Of a stretch of 6,819 bases of DNA, positions 1-6,291 are shown piece by piece. Origin of the DNA: Oscillospiraceae bacterium (GTDB taxonomy: Bacteria; Bacillota; Clostridia; Clostridiales; Clostridiaceae); the NCBI GenBank assembly GCA_009785875.1, contig WQUF01000111.1, forward strand, positions 1 to 6,819, written 5' to 3'. A model generated the notes under the pieces. It saw nothing but the letters and a program-made list of their open reading frames with translations. It did no database searches and was not told where the DNA came from. The position numbers were made by a program, and so were the translations under genes. How positions within the stretch are numbered: the first letter of the stretch is position 1; each line of letters begins with the position of its first letter.

Positions 1-1133
1 TCAGCTTCTATTTTGCGATCTTCTTCAGATGGGGTTTCAACGCTCCAGGAATCATCTAGTAAGCCAAGCCTTGCTTTCATTTCAAGAACATGGGAAACAG
101 CCTCAATAAGCCTCTCTTTTGGCAGTCTTCCATCAAGGACAGCATCTTCAACGAGCTTGAAATACTCATTTCCAGTGGAGTTAGGCCATAGTATTGCGTC
201 AACACCACAATTTAAGCTTGCTATCATGCGATTATCATAGACATCCCAATCCATAAATCCGCCCATGTCCACAGCGTCGGTTACTATGAGACCCTGAAAG
301 CCTAGCCTATCCCTCAAGAGTTCACTTACAACAGGTCTTGAGACAGCGGCAGGTGCAAAGATTCCCCTGGAATTCATGGACGAATCCATAAAAGGCAAAG
401 CAATATGTCCCAACATAATAGAATACACTCCGCATTCTATTAGCTTCTTATATAGAGCTCCGTAAGAGGAAAACCATTCTTCTTCTGAAAGGGAGTTCAC
501 AGTAGTGCAGATGTGGTGGTCGCGAAAATCCACGCCATCCCCTGGGAAATGCTTAGCACAAGCAGCCATGCCATATTCTTGCATACCGTCTATTATGGCT
601 GCAGCTGCATCAGAAACACGGGTTGGATCGTTTCCTAATGAGCGGTTGCTTACAATTGGATTCAACCAGTTTCTTGACATATCCACAACCGGCGAAAAAG
701 ACCAGTTTATTCCCATGGAAGTTCCTTCTATTGCTGTATATTTTCCAAAAAGATAATCCAATTTGCGGTCATTTGCTGAACCGATAGCCATCATGTCTGG
801 AAACTTGATCAAATCCTTAGCAACGGAACCGCCACCATGCTCTAGATCACCAGACACTAAAAGCGGTATTTTGCTGACTTTCTGGAAACATGCCACGCAA
901 TTTGAGATATATTGGGACATGGTTTTATCTTCAGGCTTTTTCATATCTGCAACAAAAATCGTTCCCACAGGGTGTTCTGATAAAAATTCCGAAACAGCTT
1001 TAGGGTCATCAGGTGCAAAAGGAATCCTGCCGATGTGCCATATAGCCGTCTGCCCGATCAGCTCCTTGAGTGTCATAGAGTTTAAAATCGATTGTATCTT
1101 TGTTTTTTCCTGAGAAGATACTTCTTTAATCAA
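1..1133 (-). CDS. Glycoside hydrolase family 3 enzyme, beta-N-acetylhexosaminidase/beta-glucosidase type (3' end outside window)
   Basis: The first 377 codons of a GH3 N-terminal TIM-barrel domain are visible and the frame is open to the window edge. Recognisable motifs are SGDLEHGGG at residues 94-102, a substrate-binding stretch around INWSFSPVVDM (142-152), KHFPGDG (194-200) followed by D205-H-H207, and VTDAVDMG (284-291), where D286 is the expected catalytic nucleophile. The Asp-x-His spacing after KHFPG resembles the acid/base dyad of NagZ-type N-acetylglucosaminidases, but specificity cannot be fixed from sequence alone. There is no signal peptide, so a cytoplasmic enzyme acting on imported sugar is likely. 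The start is TTG at 1131-1133, chosen because GGAGGT lies 7 nt upstream; the first in-frame ATG (codon 20) has no ribosome-binding site. It is the last visible gene of the transport operon, 91 nt after the binding-protein gene. The usual GH3 C-terminal domain, if present, would lie beyond the edge. Confidence 0.9.
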   Translation of the reverse strand, partial: MIKEVSSQEKTKIQSILNSMTLKELIGQTAIWHIGRIPFAPDDPKAVSEFLSEHPVGTIFVADMKKPEDKTMSQYISNCVACFQKVSKIPLLVSGDLEHGGGSVAKDLIKFPDMMAIGSANDRKLDYLFGKYTAIEGTSMGINWSFSPVVDMSRNWLNPIVSNRSLGNDPTRVSDAAAAIIDGMQEYGMAACAKHFPGDGVDFRDHHICTTVNSLSEEEWFSSYGALYKKLIECGVYSIMLGHIALPFMDSSMNSRGIFAPAAVSRPVVSELLRDRLGFQGLIVTDAVDMGGFMDWDVYDNRMIASLNCGVDAILWPNSTGNEYFKLVEDAVLDGRLPKERLIEAVSHVLEMKARLGLLDDSWSVETPSEEDRKIEA

Positions 1134-1140
1134 AAAATTC

Positions 1141-1146
1141 ACCTCC
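1141..1146 (-). promoter_or_regulatory. Ribosome-binding site that selects a TTG start
   Basis: GGAGGT on the minus strand ends 7 nt before TTG at 1131-1133. It is the only good Shine-Dalgarno sequence near the N-terminus of the GH3 gene and fixes its start. It lies only 5 nt downstream of the intercistronic stem-loop. Confidence 0.8.
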
Positions 1147-1151
1147 AAAAT

Positions 1152-1180
1152 AAGGAAAGGCAAGACCCTTACCTTTCCTT
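1152..1180 (-). terminator. Intercistronic stem-loop between the binding-protein and hydrolase genes
   Basis: Read on the minus strand, AAGGAAAGG pairs with CCTTTCCTT (9 bp). The stem continues through a U-G wobble and AAG/CTT to a 3-nt loop GGU, for 13 bp in all. On the plus strand the wobble becomes a C-A mismatch, so the structure is better in minus-strand RNA. Only AUUUU follows before the next ribosome-binding site. It is therefore probably a leaky terminator or an mRNA-stabilising 3' structure that lets the binding protein be made in excess over the hydrolase. That role is inferred; the pairing is seen directly. Confidence 0.6.
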
Positions 1181-1224
1181 TCTTTCTTATATAGTTTCCA
1201 CATTATAGCAAAGAAATATGCCAG

Positions 1225-2790
1225 TTACTTGCCGTTTGCAGTTACCCAAGCATCTAATTGTTTTTGAGCTTCTGCTATGATTGTGTCGAGTCCTGCATCT
1301 TTCTGTTTTTGCAGGAACTCTGGCAGAGTGGTATCCGGATCCACAGTACCCGTAAACAAAGATGCTTCATACTGCTGATTTACATTGGTCACAGCTGCGA
1401 TCTCTGTCTGAACGTTGGATGCATCGAATACAAAACCAAGTGCCTTGCTTGGAGTGGCAGAACTGTTCATATCGCTGTATAATTTCCATTTATCAGGGTT
1501 TGTGCCTTCAAGTAAGAGGTTGATAAATTGATTACCAAGTTCCCAGTCCGCTCCTGCATAATATGTGACAGTATTTCTATCCTGACCAGCCATCCAGTTT
1601 CTCATTCCATCTGGCATCAATTGATAGTGAGTGCCTTCAATACCAAAGTTGACCATGTTATTAACAACAGGATCTGTATTCATCAGTTCAAGGAACATAA
1701 GTGCACGCTCAGGGTTCTTGGAGGTCACAGAAACACAGTTAATGGAACCTTGTGCATCGTTGCTGGTAATGAATGGCTGAGTAAAGCTTAGCTGCTCATA
1801 TGGGAATCCGCTGGTCTTGGACAAATCTGCAGCTACTAGTGGTTTCAATGTAGTAGTGTAGCAGAAACATTTTCCATCGTTATATAATGGACGTCTATCT
1901 TCAAGGGTAGCAGCATCTGTGTTGATATAACCTTTTTGATAGAAATCACGCATCGCATGCAGCAAATCCAATGTCTCAGGCGTAGAATTAGGGTTAATTA
2001 CAGTAAAATCCTTGTTTGGATAAAGCTTTGCCGGAACAGTCTGACCACAGATTGGATCCCAGTCTAATTGAGTATTGGAGTTGTCTGCCTTATCCATAGC
2101 GATACCTACCATATCAGGATGCGCAGCTTTAACTTTCTCTAAAACCGGACCTAAATCTGCTAAAGAATGCACAGCCGTCATATCTGCACCAACCTCTGTT
2201 GCTATATCTGTGCGGTATATGATACCCCATGTATGCGCCATATCTTTATTTGTAGGAACACCATAGGTCTTTCCATTGACAACAACTGCGTCTTTATAAG
2301 CTTGAGGGAGCATTGCGATGGTGTTTGGCATATAAGTTTTCCAAAGATCGCTAATATCTACAAAAGCACCTTTAGCAACTTTAGTTAGATATCCATCCCA
2401 GCCTGCTGAAAACATGATGTCAAAATTTTCTCCTGATGAAATCATGACGTTAGTCTGATCACCCCAAGCACCCCAATCGATGGCATGAAGTTCTACACGG
2501 CAGTTGAGACCCTTTTGTGTTAGATATTCCTGAAGTTTGTCTTCTACCAATTTTACATCTTTTTGTTCTGTACCTGGATAGTACCATGTCAATGTGACGA
2601 ATGGAAGATCGGTAGAAGGAGCTGCAGTCGTATCAGTTGGAGCAGCAGTAGTATTTTCTGCCACCGGAGCACTAGTTGTAGTTGGAGCGGCAGTAGTAGT
2701 TGTTGAGCTGTTATTGGAACTGCTGCAGCCTGCCAATAATCCACAGAGCATAAGCATAGAAATACCTAGACATAGAATTTTTTTAAGCAT
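1225..2790 (-). CDS. Extracellular solute-binding lipoprotein of a carbohydrate ABC transporter (LplA-like)
   Basis: This 521-residue protein begins with a lipoprotein signal peptide: K3-K4, a hydrophobic core, and lipobox LLAGC with the lipidated Cys at 22. A flexible Thr/Ala/Pro linker at about 23-61 includes three TTAAP units. The rest is a periplasmic-binding fold of the CUT1 sugar-transport class. Its C-terminus (from about 450: GFVFD, then VNQQY and DAGLD) resembles the DUF3502-type end of LplA-like lipoproteins. It should sit on the outer face of the membrane and deliver an oligosaccharide or glycoside to the two permeases encoded just upstream. The start ATG follows AAGGAGG (2804-2810) at an unusually long 13 nt, but a Lys-rich n-region and signal peptide begin there and no better start is seen. 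The C-terminus aligns well with the second binding protein at the right edge. The substrate is not determinable from sequence; the neighbouring GH3 suggests a glycoside. Confidence 0.93.
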   Translation of the reverse strand: MLKKILCLGISMLMLCGLLAGCSSSNNSSTTTTAAPTTTSAPVAENTTAAPTDTTAAPSTDLPFVTLTWYYPGTEQKDVKLVEDKLQEYLTQKGLNCRVELHAIDWGAWGDQTNVMISSGENFDIMFSAGWDGYLTKVAKGAFVDISDLWKTYMPNTIAMLPQAYKDAVVVNGKTYGVPTNKDMAHTWGIIYRTDIATEVGADMTAVHSLADLGPVLEKVKAAHPDMVGIAMDKADNSNTQLDWDPICGQTVPAKLYPNKDFTVINPNSTPETLDLLHAMRDFYQKGYINTDAATLEDRRPLYNDGKCFCYTTTLKPLVAADLSKTSGFPYEQLSFTQPFITSNDAQGSINCVSVTSKNPERALMFLELMNTDPVVNNMVNFGIEGTHYQLMPDGMRNWMAGQDRNTVTYYAGADWELGNQFINLLLEGTNPDKWKLYSDMNSSATPSKALGFVFDASNVQTEIAAVTNVNQQYEASLFTGTVDPDTTLPEFLQKQKDAGLDTIIAEAQKQLDAWVTANGK

Positions 2791-2856
2791 TTTAATAATT
2801 TTTCCTCCTTGTATAATTTTTTTAATATAATTCCTTTCAAAAATATTTATCAGTCT

Positions 2857-3768
2857 TTAGCCTTTTATTGCTCCAAGGGTCAGACCAGAGATAAAATATT
2901 TTTGGAAGAATGGATAAGCAAAAAGAATTGGCAAAATTACCAAGACACACATTGCCATCCTTGCAGTGAGGTCGGGAACATTGATGATTTCCTGGCTGGT
3001 CATCATACCTCTCTGTGCCATATCTTTCAGCACTTGAATTGAAATCTGCATCTTATATAAAAGATACTGCAAAGGCGCAAGTTTCTGATCAGTAACGAAC
3101 AGCAGTGCCTTAAACCAGTCGTTCCAGTACATAATAGCGTTGAACAGCCCAATGGTAGCAAGTCCTGGCTTTGATAAAGGTATTACTATTTTTGTAAAAA
3201 TAACTATTTCATTCGCTCCATCTATGTTAGCAGATTCAATGAGAGAATCGGGGATGGACGTTACAAAAAAGCTTCGCATTATAAGTACATAGAAAGGCGT
3301 GAACAATGATGGTATGATCATCACCCAAATGGTATTTTTTATATTAAGCATATTAGTGTATACCATATACCAAGGAACCAGACCACCGTTAAACAGCAAA
3401 GTAAAAAACACCAAAAACGCAAATAGCTTTCTATAGCGGAAATCTTTCCTTGATATAGGATAAGCATAGAGCGCAATGATGAGCAAACTAACGATACTGC
3501 CGACGACAGTGATTAATACTGAAATTCCTGCGCTGCGCACTACTGTAATTGCATCCCGGAAAAGAAATTTATAAGCATTAAGACTAGCACCTCTGGGAAT
3601 TATACTGAATCCTAAATTTCTAACCAGAGACTCAGTGGAAAATGAGGTCGAAATAACAAGCAGCATTGGGAAAATGCACAAAGCCGCCAAAAGACCGAGA
3701 ATTATTAGAGCTGCGACATTGCCACCAAGGGACATATCGTTTAATCGTTTAATCTTTTTATGTTTCAT
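2857..3768 (-). CDS. Carbohydrate ABC transporter permease, YtcP/LplC-like
   Basis: This 303-residue inner-membrane permease has about six hydrophobic segments. The BPD_transp_1 EAA-loop is at about 178-201: ESANIDGA, then KIVIPLSKP, matching the EAA-G-I-LP pattern that docks the ATPase. It ends in GLTLGAIKG, a hallmark C-terminus of the YtcP/LplC group. The frame is open further upstream to an ATG at 3795, but that start would overlap the preceding gene and has no ribosome-binding site. ATG at 3766-3768 follows AGGAGG with 5 nt between and begins MKHKKIKRLND, the usual basic N-terminus, so I chose it. It lies 13 nt after the stop of the partner permease, implying translational coupling. The binding-protein gene follows after 66 nt with no terminator. 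With the LplB-like subunit it forms the heterodimeric channel; the substrate is unknown. Confidence 0.93.
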   Translation of the reverse strand: MKHKKIKRLNDMSLGGNVAALIILGLLAALCIFPMLLVISTSFSTESLVRNLGFSIIPRGASLNAYKFLFRDAITVVRSAGISVLITVVGSIVSLLIIALYAYPISRKDFRYRKLFAFLVFFTLLFNGGLVPWYMVYTNMLNIKNTIWVMIIPSLFTPFYVLIMRSFFVTSIPDSLIESANIDGANEIVIFTKIVIPLSKPGLATIGLFNAIMYWNDWFKALLFVTDQKLAPLQYLLYKMQISIQVLKDMAQRGMMTSQEIINVPDLTARMAMCVLVILPILFAYPFFQKYFISGLTLGAIKG

Positions 3769-3773
3769 TTGAA

Positions 3774-3779
3774 CCTCCT
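3774..3779 (-). promoter_or_regulatory. Ribosome-binding site fixing the YtcP-like permease start
   Basis: AGGAGG on the minus strand ends 5 nt before ATG at 3766-3768, in the short gap after the upstream permease stop. It argues against the longer in-frame ATG at 3795. Confidence 0.75.
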
Positions 3780-3781
3780 GA

Positions 3782-4741
3782 TTAGAACAGAGCATTTTCG
3801 GGACTGCGCCGACGTATAATCCAGTTTGTAGTCACAACCAGTATAAAACCTACCGTTGCCTGATACAGACCAACAGCCGAAGCCATGCCCGGATTGCCTG
3901 TAACCCGCAATGCGTTATAAACATATACATCAATAACATTAGTCACCGGATAGAGGATTCCTGAATTCTGCGGTACCTGGAAAAATAGTCCAAAGTCTGC
4001 ATTAAAGATTTTTCCGATAGCTAACAATGTAAGCGTAATCATCAGAGGAATAAGCTCAGGAACAGTGATGTAGATAGCCTGTCTAAATTTACCTGCTCCA
4101 TCTAATGCCGCAGCCTCGTAATATTCCCCATTGATTCCGGTGATAGCTGCAAGGTAAATTACAGTACCATATCCGAGATCTTTCCAGACATGAGCAGCTG
4201 GAATAATAAACGGCCAATATTTCTGCACGCTGTACCAATTAATAGAGGCAATCCCCAATGGTTTTAGAATCAAGTTATTAATAAAACCTGTGTCTACGCT
4301 TAACAGGGAGTATACCAGATAGCTGACTACGACCCAAGACATAAAATAAGGCAGAAAGAGTACGGTTTGGGTAAATTTTGCAAACTTTTTTTGACGGATC
4401 TGGCTCATTACCATTGCCAGCGGAACAGCCAAAACAAGATCGAGTATTATAAACACTAAATTGTACAACACAGTATTTCTGGTTATAGTAAATGCGTCTG
4501 GAGTTTTAATGAAAAACTCGAAATTTTTGAAACCCGCCCAAGGGCTTTTGATCAAGCTGTCAATAAAACCATTGCCGCTGATTTTAAAGTTCTTGAAGGC
4601 CATGACAACGCCGAACATCGGAATGTAGTTATTGATTATCAAGATGACAAGACCTGGAATCAGCATGCATAATAGCAGCCAGTGTTTCTTAATATACTTA
4701 AGATGACCCTTTGAGCGTCGTTCTCCTGAACTACCTCCCAC
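3782..4741 (-). CDS. Carbohydrate ABC transporter permease, LplB-like
   Basis: This 319-residue membrane protein is the first gene of the transport operon. A hydrophobic segment at about 22-39 (LLLCMLIPGLVILII) is followed by NNYIPMFGVVMAFKNF, typical of the LplB group. Further membrane segments lie at about 96-113, 126-147, 177-199, 229-247 and 289-309. The EAA-loop is at about 209-232: EAAALDGAGKFRQAI then TVPELIP. The frame extends to an ATG at 4774, but nothing like a ribosome-binding site precedes it. GTG at 4739-4741 follows GGAGGT by 6 nt and is preferred, trimming 11 residues. A perfect-consensus promoter lies about 80 nt upstream of that start. It pairs with the YtcP-like permease encoded immediately downstream. 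No ATP-binding subunit is encoded in the window, so a shared MsmX/MsiK-type ATPase is likely. Confidence 0.93.
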   Translation of the reverse strand: MGGSSGERRSKGHLKYIKKHWLLLCMLIPGLVILIINNYIPMFGVVMAFKNFKISGNGFIDSLIKSPWAGFKNFEFFIKTPDAFTITRNTVLYNLVFIILDLVLAVPLAMVMSQIRQKKFAKFTQTVLFLPYFMSWVVVSYLVYSLLSVDTGFINNLILKPLGIASINWYSVQKYWPFIIPAAHVWKDLGYGTVIYLAAITGINGEYYEAAALDGAGKFRQAIYITVPELIPLMITLTLLAIGKIFNADFGLFFQVPQNSGILYPVTNVIDVYVYNALRVTGNPGMASAVGLYQATVGFILVVTTNWIIRRRSPENALF

Positions 4742-4747
4742 GTATAC

Positions 4748-4753
4748 ACCTCC
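4748..4753 (-). promoter_or_regulatory. Ribosome-binding site that selects a GTG start
   Basis: GGAGGT on the minus strand ends 6 nt before GTG at 4739-4741. The upstream in-frame ATG at 4774 has only an A-rich leader without Shine-Dalgarno character. Confidence 0.75.
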
Positions 4754-4785
4754 AGTATTGTTATTAAATATCATGTGTTTTTATT

Positions 4786-4820
4786 GTTGCAAATAAGTAA
4801 CGCAAAAAGTTTCATGTAAC
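4786..4820 (-). promoter_or_regulatory. Possible operator half-sites at and below the transporter start point
   Basis: On the minus strand GTTACATGAAAC (4820-4809) is a 12-mer with 10 of 12 positions symmetric, placed at the predicted +1. GTTACTTATTTGCAAC (4801-4786) repeats the GTTAC...AAC pattern with a wider centre. Such a position would suit a repressor, but the symmetry is imperfect and the region is AT-rich, so this is only a candidate. Confidence 0.25.
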
Positions 4821-4826
4821 ATTTTA

Positions 4827-4855
4827 ATTATATTATGTATTTTTGGGCTTGTCAA
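4827..4855 (-). promoter_or_regulatory. Perfect-consensus sigma-A promoter of the transport operon
   Basis: On the minus strand TTGACA (4855-4850) and TATAAT (4832-4827) are separated by exactly 17 nt, a full match to the housekeeping consensus. Transcription should begin near 4820, leaving about an 80-nt leader before the GTG start of the LplB-like permease. A consensus promoter on a sugar operon would normally need tight repression or another control layer, for which candidate sites flank it. Confidence 0.85.
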
Positions 4856-4862
4856 TTTTGTT

Positions 4863-4878
4863 TTTGGTTCTTTGGTTC
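4863..4878. repeat. Tandem 8-bp direct repeat upstream of the transporter promoter
   Basis: TTTGGTTC occurs twice head to tail (4863-4870 and 4871-4878). It lies 7 nt beyond the -35 box of the minus-strand promoter, roughly at -43 to -58 from its predicted start. A direct repeat here could be the binding site of an AraC-type regulator such as the YesN-like response regulators often found with LplA/LplB/YtcP transporters. The repeat is seen; the role is inferred, and the units are shorter than most AraC-family sites. Confidence 0.4.
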
Positions 4879-4908
4879 TCATTCTTATCTACAAAATTTC
4901 CCCTTAAA

Positions 4909-4937
4909 TTGGAATTCTTACTTTTGCATGTTATAAT
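4909..4937 (+). promoter_or_regulatory. Extended -10 promoter of the AAA-ATPase-like gene
   Basis: TTGGAA (4909-4914, 4 of 6 to consensus), a 17-nt spacer and TATAAT (4932-4937), preceded by TG at 4929-4930, give a TGnTATAAT extended -10. Transcription would start near 4944, about 43 nt before the GTG start. It is divergent from the transporter promoter, with 53 bp between the two -35 boxes. Confidence 0.65.
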
Positions 4938-4973
4938 TAGAGGTATACTACGTCTGTTATAGATTGTTAGAAT

Positions 4974-4978
4974 GGAGG
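4974..4978 (+). promoter_or_regulatory. Ribosome-binding site overlapping an upstream ATG
   Basis: GGAGG overlaps the last base of the ATG at 4972-4974 and lies 8 nt before GTG at 4987-4989. It therefore serves the GTG, not the ATG. Confidence 0.8.
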
Positions 4979-4986
4979 AAACTACA

Positions 4987-6129
4987 GTGGGTCTTTATCT
5001 TAATCCATCCAATGAAGATTTTGAAGAATCTTTAAATTCAAAAATTTACGTAGATAAGTCTGGTATTATTGCTTATTCAAATGAAGTGATTAGTACAAAG
5101 CAAAAGTATATTTGCATAAGTCGTCCACGCCGTTTTGGTAAAACAATGGCTGCTGAAATGCTAACAGCTTATTATAGTTGTGGCTCAGATTCTGGTGATT
5201 TGTTTGCAAATTTAAAGATTGCAAGTGAACCTTCATATAAAAAGCATTTAAATAAATATAATGTAATTTTTTTAAACATGCAAGAGTTTTTAAGTAATTA
5301 CCATGAAGTTGAGCTTATGATTAAAAAAATAACTGAAAGTATAAATAGAGATATTTTAGAGGAATACTCTGATTTTGATTTTACTTATATAGATAATATT
5401 TTAGGTACAATGAAAGAGTTGTTTAAGGTTTCAGGAATACCCATCGTATTCATAATAGACGAATGGGACTCTATATTTAGAGACAAGAAGTCTAATAAAG
5501 ATTCGCAGGAAATCTATCTGGATTTTCTTAGAAATCTTTTAAAGGATCAAAAATATGTTGCTTTAGCATATATGACAGGAATTTTACCTATTAAGAAATA
5601 CAAAACACATTCTGCTTTAAATATGTTTCGTGAATTTTCAATGACAAATCCAAAAGAAATGTCTGAATTTGTTGGCTTTACACAAGATGAAGTTATAGCA
5701 CTTTGTAAAAAACACAAAATGAACTATGATGAAATGGCTGAGTGGTATGATGGTTACTGTTTTTCTAATTTAAAAAATGTATATAACCCTAAATCAGTAG
5801 TGGAAGCCATATTTAGTAGACAATTTGATAACTATTGGAGCCAAACAGAAACATATGAAGCTTTAAAAGATTACATTAAAAAAAATTATGATGGATTGAA
5901 AGATGCAATCATACTATTATTAGCTGGTGAAAGAAAAAAGATCGATATCAAAAGTTTTACTAACGATATGGTCACATTTGAATCATACAACGATGTTCTC
6001 ACTTTGCTCATCCATTTAGGATATTTAGGATATGATTTTGAAACAAAGGAAGTTTTTATTCCAAACAAGGAGATTTCTGATGAATTTGAAACAGCAGTAA
6101 AAAATGTTGGATGGAATGAAATAAAATAA
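4987..6129 (+). CDS. Truncated AAA-ATPase-like protein of the PD-(D/E)XK (DUF1703) family; probable pseudogene
   Basis: The 380-residue product matches the AAA-ATPase_like (PF09820-type) N-terminal region: YVDKSG near 22, a Walker-A-like SRPRRFGKTM at about 45-54, a Walker-B-like IVFIIDEWDS at about 153-162, TGILPIKKY at 197-205, and WYDGYCF and YNPKSV at 253-271. Starting at GTG 4987 gives MGLYLNP, the usual family N-terminus, and GGAGG is 8 nt upstream; the ATG at 4972 is only an upstream triplet. Intact relatives are about 500 residues or more and carry a PD-(D/E)XK nuclease-like domain (PDDEXK_9) after this point. Here the frame stops just after GWNEIK, and the family's last residues reappear out of frame at 6132. 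I infer an internal deletion of roughly 115 codons that removed the nuclease core. The biological role of the family is unclear; it is often multicopy. The gene is markedly more AT-rich than its neighbours, which suggests separate acquisition. Confidence 0.85.
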   Translation: MGLYLNPSNEDFEESLNSKIYVDKSGIIAYSNEVISTKQKYICISRPRRFGKTMAAEMLTAYYSCGSDSGDLFANLKIASEPSYKKHLNKYNVIFLNMQEFLSNYHEVELMIKKITESINRDILEEYSDFDFTYIDNILGTMKELFKVSGIPIVFIIDEWDSIFRDKKSNKDSQEIYLDFLRNLLKDQKYVALAYMTGILPIKKYKTHSALNMFREFSMTNPKEMSEFVGFTQDEVIALCKKHKMNYDEMAEWYDGYCFSNLKNVYNPKSVVEAIFSRQFDNYWSQTETYEALKDYIKKNYDGLKDAIILLLAGERKKIDIKSFTNDMVTFESYNDVLTLLIHLGYLGYDFETKEVFIPNKEISDEFETAVKNVGWNEIK

Positions 6130-6131
6130 AT

Positions 6132-6242
6132 GAATATAAAGATAATGCTTTATTAATCGGAATTAACTATGATAAGGATTTTAAAAAACATGAATGTATA
6201 ATAAAAAAATACGTAAGCGTCAAAAAGCCCACACCCTGTTAA
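6132..6242 (+). pseudogene. Out-of-frame C-terminal remnant of the AAA-ATPase/PD-(D/E)XK gene
   Basis: Read in a different frame from the preceding coding sequence, this segment encodes EYKDNALLIGINYDKD followed by FKKHECIIKKY. That is the characteristic C-terminal end of intact DUF1703-family proteins (LLVGINYDK, then HEC-I). It begins 2 nt after the stop of the truncated gene, so almost the whole region between WNE and EYK in relatives is missing. The short repeat AATGAA at 6115-6120 and 6129-6134 borders the likely junction, so its exact position is ambiguous. The frame runs on to TAA at 6240-6242, slightly beyond the usual family end. No start codon or ribosome-binding site serves it. Confidence 0.75.
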
Positions 6243-6291
6243 AGGAAAGTGAGCTATGATATAATATTAATATATATGAGTACTAATTTAA

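Noticed and set aside
505..1113. Plus-strand open frames opposite the left-edge gene (also 13-240)
   Set aside because: They are antisense to a continuous GH3 reading frame with conserved catalytic motifs and have no convincing ribosome-binding sites or recognisable products.
1258..2388. Plus-strand open frames opposite the binding-protein gene
   Set aside because: They overlap a 521-residue lipoprotein with clear family features and show no conserved domain of their own.
2594..2830. Plus-strand frame rich in Val, Ala and Gly
   Set aside because: It is the complement of the Thr/Ala/Pro linker repeats and signal-peptide region, so its composition is an artefact.
2791..2856. Possible internal promoter before the binding-protein gene (TTGAAA, then TATACA)
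   Set aside because: The spacer is 19 nt, the -10 matches only 4 of 6 bases and the start point would fall in the ribosome-binding site; co-transcription with the permeases is simpler.
4972..4974. ATG as the start of the AAA-ATPase-like gene
   Set aside because: It overlaps the Shine-Dalgarno sequence that serves GTG 4987, and the family N-terminus MGLYLNP begins at the GTG.
5886..6068. Minus-strand frame inside the AAA-ATPase-like gene (also the plus-strand frame 6493-6681)
   Set aside because: Both lie opposite clear coding sequence and lack ribosome-binding sites and recognisable domains.
4987..6129. AAA-ATPase plus nuclease as a new defence system
   Set aside because: The family is common and widely distributed, the nuclease part is deleted here, and no partner defence genes are present.
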